From: Fervidibacter canadensis
GTDB lineage: Bacteria > Armatimonadota > Fervidibacteria > Fervidibacterales > Fervidibacteraceae
Direction: 5' to 3'
Assembly: GCA_041446545.1 (NCBI GenBank)
Contig: JBGOEJ010000004.1
Coordinates: 1-64,000, forward strand
Length of the DNA stretch: 64,000 nucleotides
How positions within the stretch are numbered: position 1 is the stretch's first letter; the number at the start of each line of letters is the position of its first letter. The notes below the pieces were generated by a model. It did no database searches and had not been told where the DNA came from. It worked only from the letters and a program-made list of their open reading frames with translations. Position numbers and translations under genes: made by a program. This document shows, one piece after another, positions 17,128-26,020 of this stretch.

Positions 17128-17504
17128 GCGATAACCCTCCTTAGGGCATCAAAGAAATCAACGGCTTCCAAGCGCCCGTAAGGCTTGGGCGCATAGCGCA
17201 TCTCCGCGCTCCAAATCCTCGTCACCCGTTCAAAGGCTTTAAAGACATCAGGTTCATCGCGCATCCGCTCAGTTAACCCTGTGCCTTCTAAAAGCCGCCA
17301 AAGGTCGTGGGTTTCGTATTCAGGCGGCAGGATTGCTAAGCCTTTGATTCGGCAAAGAAGTGCCTTTAGCCGACATTCTATAGCGTAGCCCGCCAGGTAG
17401 ATGGCGTTGTGCCACCGCTGAGGACGCAGCAAAAAGCGGGCGTCTTCCAATGCTCGTCTTGCCGCTTGCTCAAACGCCGTCCTCGTTGTCCTTCTCCGCC
17501 TCAT
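17091..17504 (-). CDS. HEPN-domain-like protein
   Basis: An all-helical 137-residue protein. RWHNAIYLAGYAIECRLKALL is typical of the second HEPN helix, and YETHDLWRLLEGTG matches the conserved His-Asp-Leu turn after it. The segment RIWSAEMRYAPKPYG fits the last helices. HEPN proteins paired with MNT proteins act as RNase toxins or as AMP-acceptor partners. The usual R-x4-6-H site is not evident in its expected place. It starts at 17504 and overlaps the end of the siroheme-type gene by 35 bases, so it is in the heme operon. Confidence 0.6.
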   Translation of the reverse strand: MRRRRTTRTAFEQAARRALEDARFLLRPQRWHNAIYLAGYAIECRLKALLCRIKGLAILPPEYETHDLWRLLEGTGLTERMRDEPDVFKAFERVTRIWSAEMRYAPKPYGRLEAVDFFDALRRVIAWLEAIAQREKW

Positions 17505-18177
17505 CTCCGCTACCTTGTTGGGTGGCGGTCATCGTCAAACATGCCCGCAAAGTTTCTCGCGCCGCATGCAAATTACCGTCTCGCAAATGTCGCCAAATTT
17601 CGCTTTCCCAAACCCTTTGCACGAATCGGCGGCGGGCAGGAATGGAAGGAAGTTTTTGGCGGATTTCGTCCTTCAACTCGCCCAAAAGGGAGGTCAACGC
17701 CCCGATTTCATCGCTGAAAAGGTTCTCCAAAAACAACCGCACCTGCCGGGCGAAAGCAGGGCTGTTGCCCGAGGTGGAGACAGCGATGACCAATTCGCCT
17801 CGCCGAAGGATGGATGGCATGAAGAAAGAGCAAAGGTCGGGCACATCGGCGACATTGCACCAAAGGCGGCGGGCTTGGCAATCGGCGAAGACTTGACGGT
17901 TGACGGCGTTGTCGTCAGTGCAGGCAAAGACAAGGAAGGCACCGTCCAACACCGACGCCTCGTAAGGTTGCGGAAGCCAACACACTTGCCCTCTTTGCGC
18001 CAGTGCCTTCAGTTCGTCATTCACCTGCGGGCTGACGATAACGACCTCAGCGCCACATTCCAACAATTGCTGCACCTTTTGTGCTGCCACTTCTCCGCCG
18101 CCGATGACGACGCAGCGTTTCCCTTGCACTTTGAGCATGACAGGCAACAAGCGTTCCGCCATCGCCATCACCACCAT
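17470..18177 (-). CDS. Precorrin-2 dehydrogenase / siroheme synthase N-terminal domain protein (Met8/CysG-N type)
   Basis: Oxidises precorrin-2 to sirohydrochlorin and may insert iron, giving siroheme or the alternative heme route. The NAD-binding strand RCVVIGGGEVAAQKVQQLLE, then VVIVSPQVND, FLVFACTDDNAVN, NVADVPDLCSFFMPS and VIAVSTSGNSPAFARQVR are the hallmark motifs. At about 235 residues it contains only the dehydrogenase/ferrochelatase part and no uroporphyrinogen methyltransferase. The start is uncertain: ATGs at 18177, 18168 and 18162 are closely spaced, and the frame is open to 18255. It lies between ccmF and the HEPN-like gene on the same strand. Confidence 0.85.
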   Translation of the reverse strand: MVVMAMAERLLPVMLKVQGKRCVVIGGGEVAAQKVQQLLECGAEVVIVSPQVNDELKALAQRGQVCWLPQPYEASVLDGAFLVFACTDDNAVNRQVFADCQARRLWCNVADVPDLCSFFMPSILRRGELVIAVSTSGNSPAFARQVRLFLENLFSDEIGALTSLLGELKDEIRQKLPSIPARRRFVQRVWESEIWRHLRDGNLHAARETLRACLTMTATQQGSGDEAEKDNEDGV

Positions 18178-18277
18178 CGCCGCACCAACGGTTCTGTGTC
18201 GTGGCTGATAGCCATCACGGTTGATAGATGTCGTGGTTGGCAGCCACTCCGCCATGGGAGACGGGACAAGGGAAGGG

Positions 18278-20686
18278 TCAAGCGGCGACTTTGCGCGAGC
18301 CCTTGCCCTTCAGTTTTCTAACAGGGACGGCTTGCATCGCTTTCACCACTTCTCGGATGCGACGGATGCCCGAAAGCAATGCTCCCAACAGCACCATCGC
18401 CACACCCAACCAGACGAGGTTGACGGCAGGCTTGCGTTGGACATTAACGACGATGAAGCCATTGTGTCCTTGCAACCCTTCAATGCCGCGAATTTGAAAA
18501 GTGACGGTGCGCTCTTCGGCGTTGATGCGCTTGATGCCGACTTCAATGTTGCGGTCGGCGATTTTGTCCGTGCCCTCGGCGATGCCGCCCGTTTGCAGCC
18601 GCCAGAAGGGTTTGAGGGTGTAGGTGCGTTGACCGTCACTGAGCGTCACGACCGCCGTGGTTTTTTCAGGCATGCCCATGATGGGTTTCCCGCTCAATTC
18701 AAACCGCTCAAAGCGAATCTGAAAGTTGCCAATTTGCGCCGCTTCGCCTTTTGCAAGGGTTACCGTCCCTGGTTCCTGTGGCGGTTGAAACTCAACGGGC
18801 TCAATGTAGATGTCGTGGGTGAGGTAGCGTTTGATAAAGGGTTCGCGCACCCGTCCAAAGTTGGTGTCCCAGAAAATGGGATTGGCGGTGAAGGCGGGTT
18901 GAGGGTGCTCGCTGTCCATCCGATAGGCTTGCAGTTGCGCTTCCAGTTTGCCATCAGGGCGAGGTTTTAAACCCGTGAAAGTGAAGAGGTAGCCAAAGGC
19001 AGCACGGTGTTCGCCAGTCGGGATGACCAACTGGCGGGAGGAGGCGCGCAACTCTGAGCCGACGACACCCAAAAGGAAAATGCCCAAACCCAAATGCGCC
19101 AAATATGCGCCGATAGTTAAAGGGCTTTGTTTCGCCCGCAGGTAAAGCGCCCAAAGGTTGCCGACGATGCAAATGGACGCTGCCGCCACCAACGCCAGCG
19201 AGATGAGTTGGCGGATGCCGAACAAAAAGGCGACTAACGCCACGAACAAAGCGATGTTGACAATCAGCCAAGGCACGGAGGCTTTCCAAAGTCGCCATGC
19301 TTCTGCGTCTTTAGGGCGAACGACGACCAGCAAAGGCATAAACGCCAAAAGCAGGCACATCACCGACGCAATGGGAAAACTGGCTCGGTCGTAAAAGACC
19401 CGCTCCACGCCGATGTCCTTGAGGTGCTTGAACCCGACGGCTTTGCCGATGACCGTCACCCAAGGCAGCGACAAACCGATGAAGACGATGAGGGCAAAGA
19501 CCATCAACACCCAAGTGCCCGCATAAGCGAAGAAGGCAAGGGAGGTCGTGTCGGTGATGACGGTCGGTTTGTCCGACGAAGTCAACTCCTTCCGCCGTCG
19601 GAAAAAGAGGGCGAAACTGGCGATGGTCAGGAAAGTCAAGATGAAAAGCACCCACCAAGTGATGGCAGTCGTCGTGAAATTGTGGACGGATTGAATGAAA
19701 CCGCTGCGGGTGACGAAGGTGGCGTAATAAGCCGTCAGGAAAGTTGTCAGCGCCAAAAAAGTCGCCAATGGCAATGCCCCTTTGGTGCTTCGGTGGGCAA
19801 TCAAGCAATGCATCAAGGCAGCGCAACCCAGCCAAGGGATGAAGGAGGCATTTTCTACAGGGTCCCATGCCCAGTAGCCGCCCCAACCCAGCACTTCATA
19901 CGACCAGACACCGCCCAAAGTGATGCCCAAGCCCAGTTGGAAAGTGCCCAAACAGGCAGCGGGTAACGCATAACGCGTCCAGCCTTGCCAGTCTTTGCGC
20001 CACAAACCTGCCACCGCCAAGGCAAAGGGCATCGCCATCGCCGAGTAACCAGCAAACATGTTGGGCGGGTGGATTGCCATCCAAGGGTTTTGCAAGAGCG
20101 GGTTAAGCCCTCGCCCATCCGACGGAGCGGGCGAAAGGACAAGGAAAGGGTCTTCTATCGCCGTGTTCAAAATCGGTTTGAGCCGCACGCCCGCCTCCGC
20201 CAGTGCCGCCGCAACGCCGGGAACGCCGACAGGAAGCAGAAGCAAAAAATTCAGCCCACTCAAAATTGCCAGCGCCGCTGTCTCGTAAGGTTGAGCGAAC
20301 TTGCGTAAGAGCAACCCCCAAAGCGTCGTGAACAATGCCCAAAGCAGCCAAGTGCCCGCCTGCCCGCCCCATAAAGCGGCGATGCGGTAGAGGGTCGGCA
20401 AATCGCGGTTGGTGTAGTCGTGCACATACGCCACTTCATAGCGCTGCGTCAAGATGAGCCACCAAAGATACGCCATCGCAGCGGCGATAAAGATGCCCAT
20501 CAGCAGATACCAACGGCGTGCCTTGCCCAATGCTCCGCTTGCCTCCATCCCTTTGCCATCCCGTTCTTCCGTCCCTCGTCCCTCGTCCTTCGTCCCGTGC
20601 CGATATGTCTCTGCCCGCCAGTAATGCCAAGCCGCCATAAGCGCCGTCAACATCGCCATCCAGACAAAAATTCGTCCAAGCCACAT
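18278..20686 (-). CDS. ccmF: Cytochrome c heme lyase subunit CcmF
   Basis: A polytopic membrane protein that attaches heme to apocytochrome c in system I. The tryptophan-rich heme motif WGGYWAWDPVENASFIPWL is intact. AIHPPNMFAGYSAMAM and HNFTTTAITWWVLF are also typical. About fifteen membrane segments are visible, with a large extracytoplasmic beta-rich domain near the C-terminus. GGAGG precedes ATG 20686. After the first helix there is a low-complexity insert (TYRHGTKDEGRGTEERDGKG), encoded by a four-heptamer array at 20573-20600. It is the last of the four ccm genes transcribed in the order C-D-E-F. Confidence 0.95.
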   Translation of the reverse strand: MWLGRIFVWMAMLTALMAAWHYWRAETYRHGTKDEGRGTEERDGKGMEASGALGKARRWYLLMGIFIAAAMAYLWWLILTQRYEVAYVHDYTNRDLPTLYRIAALWGGQAGTWLLWALFTTLWGLLLRKFAQPYETAALAILSGLNFLLLLPVGVPGVAAALAEAGVRLKPILNTAIEDPFLVLSPAPSDGRGLNPLLQNPWMAIHPPNMFAGYSAMAMPFALAVAGLWRKDWQGWTRYALPAACLGTFQLGLGITLGGVWSYEVLGWGGYWAWDPVENASFIPWLGCAALMHCLIAHRSTKGALPLATFLALTTFLTAYYATFVTRSGFIQSVHNFTTTAITWWVLFILTFLTIASFALFFRRRKELTSSDKPTVITDTTSLAFFAYAGTWVLMVFALIVFIGLSLPWVTVIGKAVGFKHLKDIGVERVFYDRASFPIASVMCLLLAFMPLLVVVRPKDAEAWRLWKASVPWLIVNIALFVALVAFLFGIRQLISLALVAAASICIVGNLWALYLRAKQSPLTIGAYLAHLGLGIFLLGVVGSELRASSRQLVIPTGEHRAAFGYLFTFTGLKPRPDGKLEAQLQAYRMDSEHPQPAFTANPIFWDTNFGRVREPFIKRYLTHDIYIEPVEFQPPQEPGTVTLAKGEAAQIGNFQIRFERFELSGKPIMGMPEKTTAVVTLSDGQRTYTLKPFWRLQTGGIAEGTDKIADRNIEVGIKRINAEERTVTFQIRGIEGLQGHNGFIVVNVQRKPAVNLVWLGVAMVLLGALLSGIRRIREVVKAMQAVPVRKLKGKGSRKVAA
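20573..20600. repeat. Four-heptamer array (GTCCCTC type) inside ccmF
   Basis: 7-mers GTCCCTC, GTCCCTC, GTCCTTC and GTCCCGT. In the ccmF frame it encodes HGTKDEGRGT, just after the first membrane helix, in a position where CcmF homologues need no such loop. Confidence 0.75.
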
Positions 20687-20820
20687 TCTCGTCGCCTCCT
20701 TATTTCAAGCGCTCCAATTCGTCCACGAAGTCTGCCACCTCGCCCTGCCATCGGTAACGGGCACATCTGTTCACCTGTCACGCTTTTCAACGCCTCAACA
20801 TGGAACTTGCAGGGTATCGC

Positions 20821-21219
20821 TTATTTGCCCTTGCCTGTTTTGGGGTGCCCTTCATACTTGGACGGGCACTTGATGAAGAGGCGGTCGGCTTCAAAGACGC
20901 CATCCCGATAACGCCCGATAACGACCGCCATCGGCGTCTGCTCAAAACCGCCAGGAGGAACGAAGTTGGGATTGAGCCGCACCAAGCATCGGTTGCCCTT
21001 CGTGTCCGTCGCCTCAAATTCCATCGCACCCGTCTCGTGGTCATAGTGGCGCGTTTGATGGTTGACGAAGACGGCGACCCGAACCGTCCCTGTTAACTGT
21101 TTCGCTTGGTCAAAGGTGACATAAGGCTGCATTGCGCCCCGAAGGGAAAATGCCCCGTAAGCGAGCAATCCGATGGCGGCGACCGCTGCCCAAAGTTGCC
21201 ACCGACCTTGACGAGCCAT
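20821..21219 (-). CDS. ccmE: Cytochrome c maturation heme chaperone CcmE, CxxxY type
   Basis: A periplasmic heme carrier with an N-terminal anchor (QLWAAVAAIGLLAYGAFSL) and an OB-fold (GTVRVAVFVNHQT, RCLVRLNPNFVPPGGFEQ, VVIGRYRDGVFEADRLF). The heme-attachment region reads KCPSKYEGHP. It therefore has the C-x-x-x-Y motif of archaeal and some bacterial CcmE proteins instead of the canonical H-x-x-x-Y. I start at MARQGR (21219), nine bases after GGAGGTG. The 100 bases between its end and ccmF hold only an unconvincing 24-codon frame. Confidence 0.9.
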   Translation of the reverse strand: MARQGRWQLWAAVAAIGLLAYGAFSLRGAMQPYVTFDQAKQLTGTVRVAVFVNHQTRHYDHETGAMEFEATDTKGNRCLVRLNPNFVPPGGFEQTPMAVVIGRYRDGVFEADRLFIKCPSKYEGHPKTGKGK

Positions 21220-21243
21220 CGTCGCTGACACCTCCATGTGCCG

Positions 21244-21366
21244 TCAGTCGTCTGGGAGTTCCTCTCGCTCTATCGTTCGCCAACGGCTTTCCAGCCGCCA
21301 AAGGTAAGCCATCAACGCCAGCCAAGTGATCAGCCATGCCAAGAAAAACGGCAGCGCTTCAGGCAT
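21244..21366 (-). CDS. ccmD: CcmD-like small membrane protein (40 aa)
   Basis: From ATG 21366 it reads MPEALPFFLAWLITWLALMA and ends in a charged tail (RLESRWRTIEREELPDD). It is a single helix with an acidic/basic C-terminus, as in CcmD proteins, which help release holo-CcmE from CcmC. Its place between ccmC and ccmE, on the same strand, is the usual one. Too short for motif-based certainty, so the call rests mainly on context. Confidence 0.7.
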   Translation of the reverse strand: MPEALPFFLAWLITWLALMAYLWRLESRWRTIEREELPDD

Positions 21367-21383
21367 CGTTCCCGACCCCCGAT

Positions 21384-22073
21384 TTAGCGGGATGCCGCCA
21401 TCAACCGCCGCTCCGCCAATTCCAAAGTTGCCCGCAGCCGAACGAGTTGGACGAACAACAAACCCATGCCCAATGTGGAAAGCGCCAGCACTGCCCGATA
21501 GGAAGCATCCAGCCCGCCTCGGGCGATGATGCCCGATGGGTGCAGGCTCACTTGTTGGATGGCGGGCAAGTAAGGGACAACCCAATACAGCATCAATGAA
21601 GCGCCAGAACCCAAAATGGCGTAGACGGCGCTGACGGATGCCCGTCGTTCCTCATCCACCGCTCCCCGCACCAACAAATAAGCCGTGTAAGTGAGCAAAA
21701 CCATGAACATCGTCGTCTGGCGTGGGTCCCAGTTCCACCAAGCGCCCCATGCCAGTCGGGAAAACCAAGCCCCCGTCACCGTCGCCAACACGGCATACAG
21801 CCATGCCACTTCAATCGTCGCCGCCCCCAAAGCATCCCAACGCAACCGTCGCGTGCGTAAATAGGCAACCCCGAAACCTGCAGCGACGACGAAGGCGACG
21901 AAGGAGATGATGGCAAGGGGGACATGGACGAAGACAATTTTGGCGATGTGTCCGTTGCCGTAGAGGCGTTGGAACTCGGCAGCGGGCGGCACCCAAAAGA
22001 AGGCTAAAGCAAATGCCACGAGCAACAAGGTGCCTGCGATGGCGGTCAACATCTGTCCTCGCTGTCGGCGCAT
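21384..22073 (-). CDS. ccmC: Heme handling protein CcmC
   Basis: 229 residues, six membrane helices. It carries the WWD motif AWGAWWNWDPRQT, flanked by the histidines in FVHVPLAI and SLHPSG that ligate heme in this family. It presents heme to CcmE. The ATG at 22073 has AGGAGGCG eight bases upstream; starts further upstream run into the divergent promoter region. It is the first gene of a ccmC-D-E-F cluster. CcmA, CcmB and CcmH are not in the window. Confidence 0.93.
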   Translation of the reverse strand: MRRQRGQMLTAIAGTLLLVAFALAFFWVPPAAEFQRLYGNGHIAKIVFVHVPLAIISFVAFVVAAGFGVAYLRTRRLRWDALGAATIEVAWLYAVLATVTGAWFSRLAWGAWWNWDPRQTTMFMVLLTYTAYLLVRGAVDEERRASVSAVYAILGSGASLMLYWVVPYLPAIQQVSLHPSGIIARGGLDASYRAVLALSTLGMGLLFVQLVRLRATLELAERRLMAASR

Positions 22074-22194
22074 CGGTGACGCCTCCTGAGACGGCGTTTG
22101 TCGTCGCCAAAAGTTTGCCATTTGCCCAAAGGGCGTGTGTCGGGAAATTCCCCGATGCAAGGGCGCTACACTTTGGCTTCAGGGGTGAAGGGAG

Positions 22195-23352
22195 ATGAGT
22201 TATGCGACGATGTGGGCGTATGGGTGGGACTTTGTGGATGTCGGCATCAGCAAGGCGGTGCGGGAACTGAAGTCGGTAGGGTTGGATGCTGTCTCCGTCG
22301 CCGCCAAGTATCACACCGTTGAACATCTCCGTCCTCGCGCCCGACGGGAGCGATGGTTCGTCGCCCGCCACGCTGCCTGTTATTTCCGACCGACGCCCCA
22401 CCTTTACCGCGCCACGCCCCTCAAACCCACCGCCTCGCCGTTGCTAAAGGACGGCGATTTGTTCGGGCAAATTTGTGAGGCTGCCCAAAAGGTTGGGTTG
22501 AAGGTCATCGCTTGGACGGTGTTTTTGCACGACACCCGTTTGGGCTTGATGCATCCTGATGCCTGCATGGTCAACTGCTTCGGCGATGTCTACACCTCCA
22601 ACCTTTGCCCTGCTAACCCTGCAGTGCGCGAGTTTTGCAAGGCGTTGGTGCGCGACTTATCGCGCTATCCGTTGATGGCGATTGAAGCGGAAAGTTTGCA
22701 CTACGGAGGCATCGGTCACTTTCACGCCCACGAAAAGATCGGCGTCATCTTGGGCGAAGCGGGCAACTTCCTTTTGGGGCTGTGCTTTTGTCGCCATTGT
22801 CAAGCCCAAGCGAAGCGCAACGGCGTGAACGCTGCGAGTTTGCGCCGCACCGTCACCAAACTTTTGCAGCCAACCTTTGAAACGGGCAAACCGCCCGCCG
22901 AAAGCACCGACGAACTTTTTGACCGCCATCCCGATTTGCGCGCCTTCGCCGACGCACGGGAACGGGTCGTCGCCGATTTGGTCGCCGAAGTGGCAGCAGA
23001 AAGCAAAGTCCTGCTTTCCTTCATCTTGATGGGCTCGCGTTGGGACATCGGCGCTTCCGCCAATTCGCTGAACGGCAGCGTCGCTCGCTTTGAAATCCTC
23101 GCCTACACCTCGTCCTCGCAGGAAGTGGCGCAGCGGACGAAAACAGCGCTGCGGGAGATCAAGGAGGGCGAACGACTGGTCGTCGGGTTGCAAACTTATC
23201 CGCCTGCCGCTCCCGATGCAGCGACGCTGAAAGCCAATGTGCAAGCGGCGTGGCAAACAGGGGCTCGTTGCCTTTCGTTCTACCACTACGGCATCATGCC
23301 GCCAGCGAATTTAGCGTGGGTCGCCGAAGCGTTGGCTTCGGTTCGGTCGTGA
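22195..23352 (+). CDS. Hypothetical protein, possibly TIM-barrel hydrolase-like
   Basis: 385 residues, no signal peptide. Segments such as VGLDAVSVAAKYH, VGLKVIAWTVFLHDTRLG, YPLMAIEAESLHYGG and LLSFILMGSRWDIG alternate strand and helix as in a (beta/alpha)8 barrel. Acidic residues (E in IEAES) and histidines (HFHAHEK) lie where a barrel active site would be. LCFCRHCQAQ could bind a metal. I do not recognise the family, so substrate and reaction are unknown. Start at ATG 22195 after GGGGTGAAGGGAG; transcription diverges from ccmC. A weak TACACT (-10) at 22167 may be its promoter. Confidence 0.6.
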   Translation: MSYATMWAYGWDFVDVGISKAVRELKSVGLDAVSVAAKYHTVEHLRPRARRERWFVARHAACYFRPTPHLYRATPLKPTASPLLKDGDLFGQICEAAQKVGLKVIAWTVFLHDTRLGLMHPDACMVNCFGDVYTSNLCPANPAVREFCKALVRDLSRYPLMAIEAESLHYGGIGHFHAHEKIGVILGEAGNFLLGLCFCRHCQAQAKRNGVNAASLRRTVTKLLQPTFETGKPPAESTDELFDRHPDLRAFADARERVVADLVAEVAAESKVLLSFILMGSRWDIGASANSLNGSVARFEILAYTSSSQEVAQRTKTALREIKEGERLVVGLQTYPPAAPDAATLKANVQAAWQTGARCLSFYHYGIMPPANLAWVAEALASVRS

Positions 23353-23537
23353 AGCCGCCAGAAAAATTCGGCAAGAAGGTTCGGAAGGCTGAATGAAAAA
23401 GCGTGTTGCGGCTGGTCGCCGCTCCAACACGAGGTTGGTGCTGCGTCGGCTCGTCTCTGGTGCTCTCTCGTTGGGACGGCTTTGCGACAACTTCATCCGA
23501 CCTTCAAGCGTCGGCGAAAAAAATCGGAAGCAATTAA

Positions 23538-25970
23538 TCACGCCATCAGGGACGACGAAGCGGGGGCGACAGCGGGCAACGATTGAGGAAAGCCTTGCAA
23601 AGCGACGGGCAGCACTTCGTCCATGTGGCGGACGAAGATGAGTTGTAACTCGCGGGTGATTTTCGCTGGCAAATCGTGCAAGTCCTTCTCGTTCTCTTTG
23701 GGCAAGATGACGACTTTCAAACCCGCTCGGTGTGCTCCCAGCAACTTCTCTTTGATGCCTCCGACAGGCAGGACTTTCCCCCGCAAGGTGATTTCGCCCG
23801 TCATGCCCACCTCGTGGCGGACGGGCAAGCTCGTTAATGCCGAAACGAGAGCGACAGCGATAGTCACGCCCGCAGAGGGTCCGTCTTTGGGAATTGCTCC
23901 TGCCGGGACATGGATGTGCACATCGGTCTTTTCGGTGAACCGATCCCGCAAGCCCAAGCGGGCGATGACGGAGCGGGCGTAAGTGAGGGCGGCTTTGGCG
24001 GACTCTTGCATCACCTCGCCCATCTGCCCTGTCAGCACCAACTTCCCGCTTCCTTCCAACAGGACAACCTCCACAGAAAGGACATCGCCGCCGACGCCCG
24101 TCCAAGCCAAAGCGGTTGCGACACCAATTTCGTCCCGTTCTTCTTTTTCGCCCAATCGGAACTTGGGCGGACCCAAGAATTTCGCTAAGTTGGACGGTGA
24201 AACGCGCACGGAGACATCTTTGCCGCGAGCGACTTGCACCGCCACCTTCCGCATGACGCCCTGAATTTGCCGCTCCAAGTTCCGCACGCCTGCCTCTTGC
24301 GTGTAGTGTCGGATGATGTGTTGGAGGGCGGCTTCCGTGAAAGTCAAGTGCTGCGGCTTCAGCCCATGACTCTCCAAATTTTTGGGGATGAGATGGCGCA
24401 GAGCGATTTGCACCTTCTCGTCCTCCGTGTAGCCAGGGAAGTGGATGATTTCCAGTCGGTCGCGCAAAGCGGGTGGGATGGTGTCAGCGATGTTGCCTGT
24501 CAAGACAAACAGCACCTCGCTGAGGTCAAAGGGCACTTCAATATAGTGGTCGCTGAAGGCGTTGTTTTGCTCAGGGTCTAAGGCTTCCAACAAGGCGGCG
24601 GCAGGATCACCTCGCCAGTCTACTCCCAGTTTGTCAATCTCATCCAGCATGAAGACAGGGTTTTTCGTCCCTGCTTGTCGCATGCCTTGAATGATGCGTC
24701 CTGGCAACGCCCCGACATAAGTGCGCCGATGCCCCCGAATTTCCGCTTCGTCACGGATGCCTCCCAAACTCATGCGGACGAATTTGCGCCCCATCGCCCT
24801 TGCGATGGATTTGCCGATGCTCGTCTTGCCGACACCCGGCGGACCGATGAAGCACAGAATCGGTCCCTTCGTCTTGTCGGTAAGTTTGCGCACCGCCAGA
24901 AACTCCAAGATGCGTTCCTTGACATCTTTCAACCCATAATGGTCTTCGTCCAAGATTTGCTGGGCTCGGTCAATGTCCAAGTTGTCCTTCGTCCGTTTCG
25001 TCCAGGGCAAACTTAAAAGCCAGTCAAGGTAGGTGCGGATGACGCCTGTCTCCGGCGACATCGGTGGCATCTTTTCCAGCCGCTCAATTTCTTTCAGGGC
25101 GCGCTCTCTGGCGGGTTCGGGCAACTTCAATTGCTCTACCTTCTCCCGCAGTTCCTCCACCTCGGCGGTGAAGATGTCCCGCTCGCCCAATTCTTCTTGG
25201 ATGGCTTTCAACCGTTCCCTCAAGATGAATTCCCGTTGGGAGGCGCTGACGCCCTCTTTGACACGGCTTTCAATGCGCCGCTCCAATTCAGCGATTTGCA
25301 ACTCCCGCTCCAAAAGGGCGACCAGTTTGCGCAATCGTTCCTTGGGAGAAATCGTTTCCAGCAACTCTTGTCGTTCCTGCGTTTTCAAGTCATTGCAGAA
25401 AGCGGCAATGATGTCGGCGACCCGACTTGGGTTGTCCGCTGTCGCCAAGGGCATCAAGGCATCGGGCGGGATGGAGCGATCCGTTTGCACCAACTGCTCA
25501 AACTTCTGGCGAGCCAGCCGCTCCAACGCTTCCACTTCCATATCCGCTTCCTCAGGCTCCACGATCTCTTCTACGATCGCCAAGTAGAACGGGTCGGAAC
25601 GGGCGATTTCTAAAAGGCGCGCCCGAAAGCGTCCTTGGGCGATGACCCGCATGTTGCCGTCGGGCAACCGCATCGGTTGAAAAAGGTCGGCGACCGTCCC
25701 GATGGCGTGCAACTCTTCCATCGTCGGCTCAACGATATTGGGGTTGCGCTGCAGCACCATGAAGATAGGCAAGTCATTTTGAAAGGCTTCCTCCATCGCC
25801 CTCAACGACTTTTGCCGACCGACCAAGACAGGCGTCGGCGCCCCAGGGAAAATCACCAAATCGGGCAAGGGAATCATCGGCAGGGCGTAGGTTGCCTTTT
25901 GTTCCTCTGAAAGAGCCGATTCGGCTTTTTCCGCTTTCGCATCGTCGGGCTTCATCGTCACGCGGCGCAT
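23538..25970 (-). CDS. lon: ATP-dependent protease Lon
   Basis: A serine-lysine AAA+ protease that degrades misfolded and regulatory proteins. The N-terminal substrate domain begins at ATYALPMIPLPDLVIFPGA. The Walker A GPPGVGKTSIGK is near residue 376 and the sensor region GGIRDEAEIRGHRRTY follows. The proteolytic domain has the catalytic Ser in PKDGPSAGVTIA (near 696) and the Lys in GGIKEKLLGAHRAG (near 738). I start at MRRVTM (25970), six bases after GGAGTG, because the longer frame up to 26045 has no good site. It is followed upstream by clpX, clpP and tig on the same strand, a proteostasis cluster. The 186 bases after its stop hold no gene, only an imperfect inverted repeat around 23402. 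Confidence 0.97.
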   Translation of the reverse strand: MRRVTMKPDDAKAEKAESALSEEQKATYALPMIPLPDLVIFPGAPTPVLVGRQKSLRAMEEAFQNDLPIFMVLQRNPNIVEPTMEELHAIGTVADLFQPMRLPDGNMRVIAQGRFRARLLEIARSDPFYLAIVEEIVEPEEADMEVEALERLARQKFEQLVQTDRSIPPDALMPLATADNPSRVADIIAAFCNDLKTQERQELLETISPKERLRKLVALLERELQIAELERRIESRVKEGVSASQREFILRERLKAIQEELGERDIFTAEVEELREKVEQLKLPEPARERALKEIERLEKMPPMSPETGVIRTYLDWLLSLPWTKRTKDNLDIDRAQQILDEDHYGLKDVKERILEFLAVRKLTDKTKGPILCFIGPPGVGKTSIGKSIARAMGRKFVRMSLGGIRDEAEIRGHRRTYVGALPGRIIQGMRQAGTKNPVFMLDEIDKLGVDWRGDPAAALLEALDPEQNNAFSDHYIEVPFDLSEVLFVLTGNIADTIPPALRDRLEIIHFPGYTEDEKVQIALRHLIPKNLESHGLKPQHLTFTEAALQHIIRHYTQEAGVRNLERQIQGVMRKVAVQVARGKDVSVRVSPSNLAKFLGPPKFRLGEKEERDEIGVATALAWTGVGGDVLSVEVVLLEGSGKLVLTGQMGEVMQESAKAALTYARSVIARLGLRDRFTEKTDVHIHVPAGAIPKDGPSAGVTIAVALVSALTSLPVRHEVGMTGEITLRGKVLPVGGIKEKLLGAHRAGLKVVILPKENEKDLHDLPAKITRELQLIFVRHMDEVLPVALQGFPQSLPAVAPASSSLMA

Positions 25971-26020
25971 CTTTACCACTCCTTCGCAAAGTCCCGAAAG
26001 ATGGTGGGAAGTTTCCTTAA

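Noticed and set aside
20703..20774. 24-codon GTG frame between ccmE and ccmF (ending DFVDELERLK)
   Set aside because: Too short, upstream stop two codons before, no ribosome site seen; ccmD is already present between ccmC and ccmE.
23402..23433. Inverted repeat CGTGTTG...CAACACG after lon
   Set aside because: No T-run and a long loop; it is not convincing as a terminator or a structured RNA.
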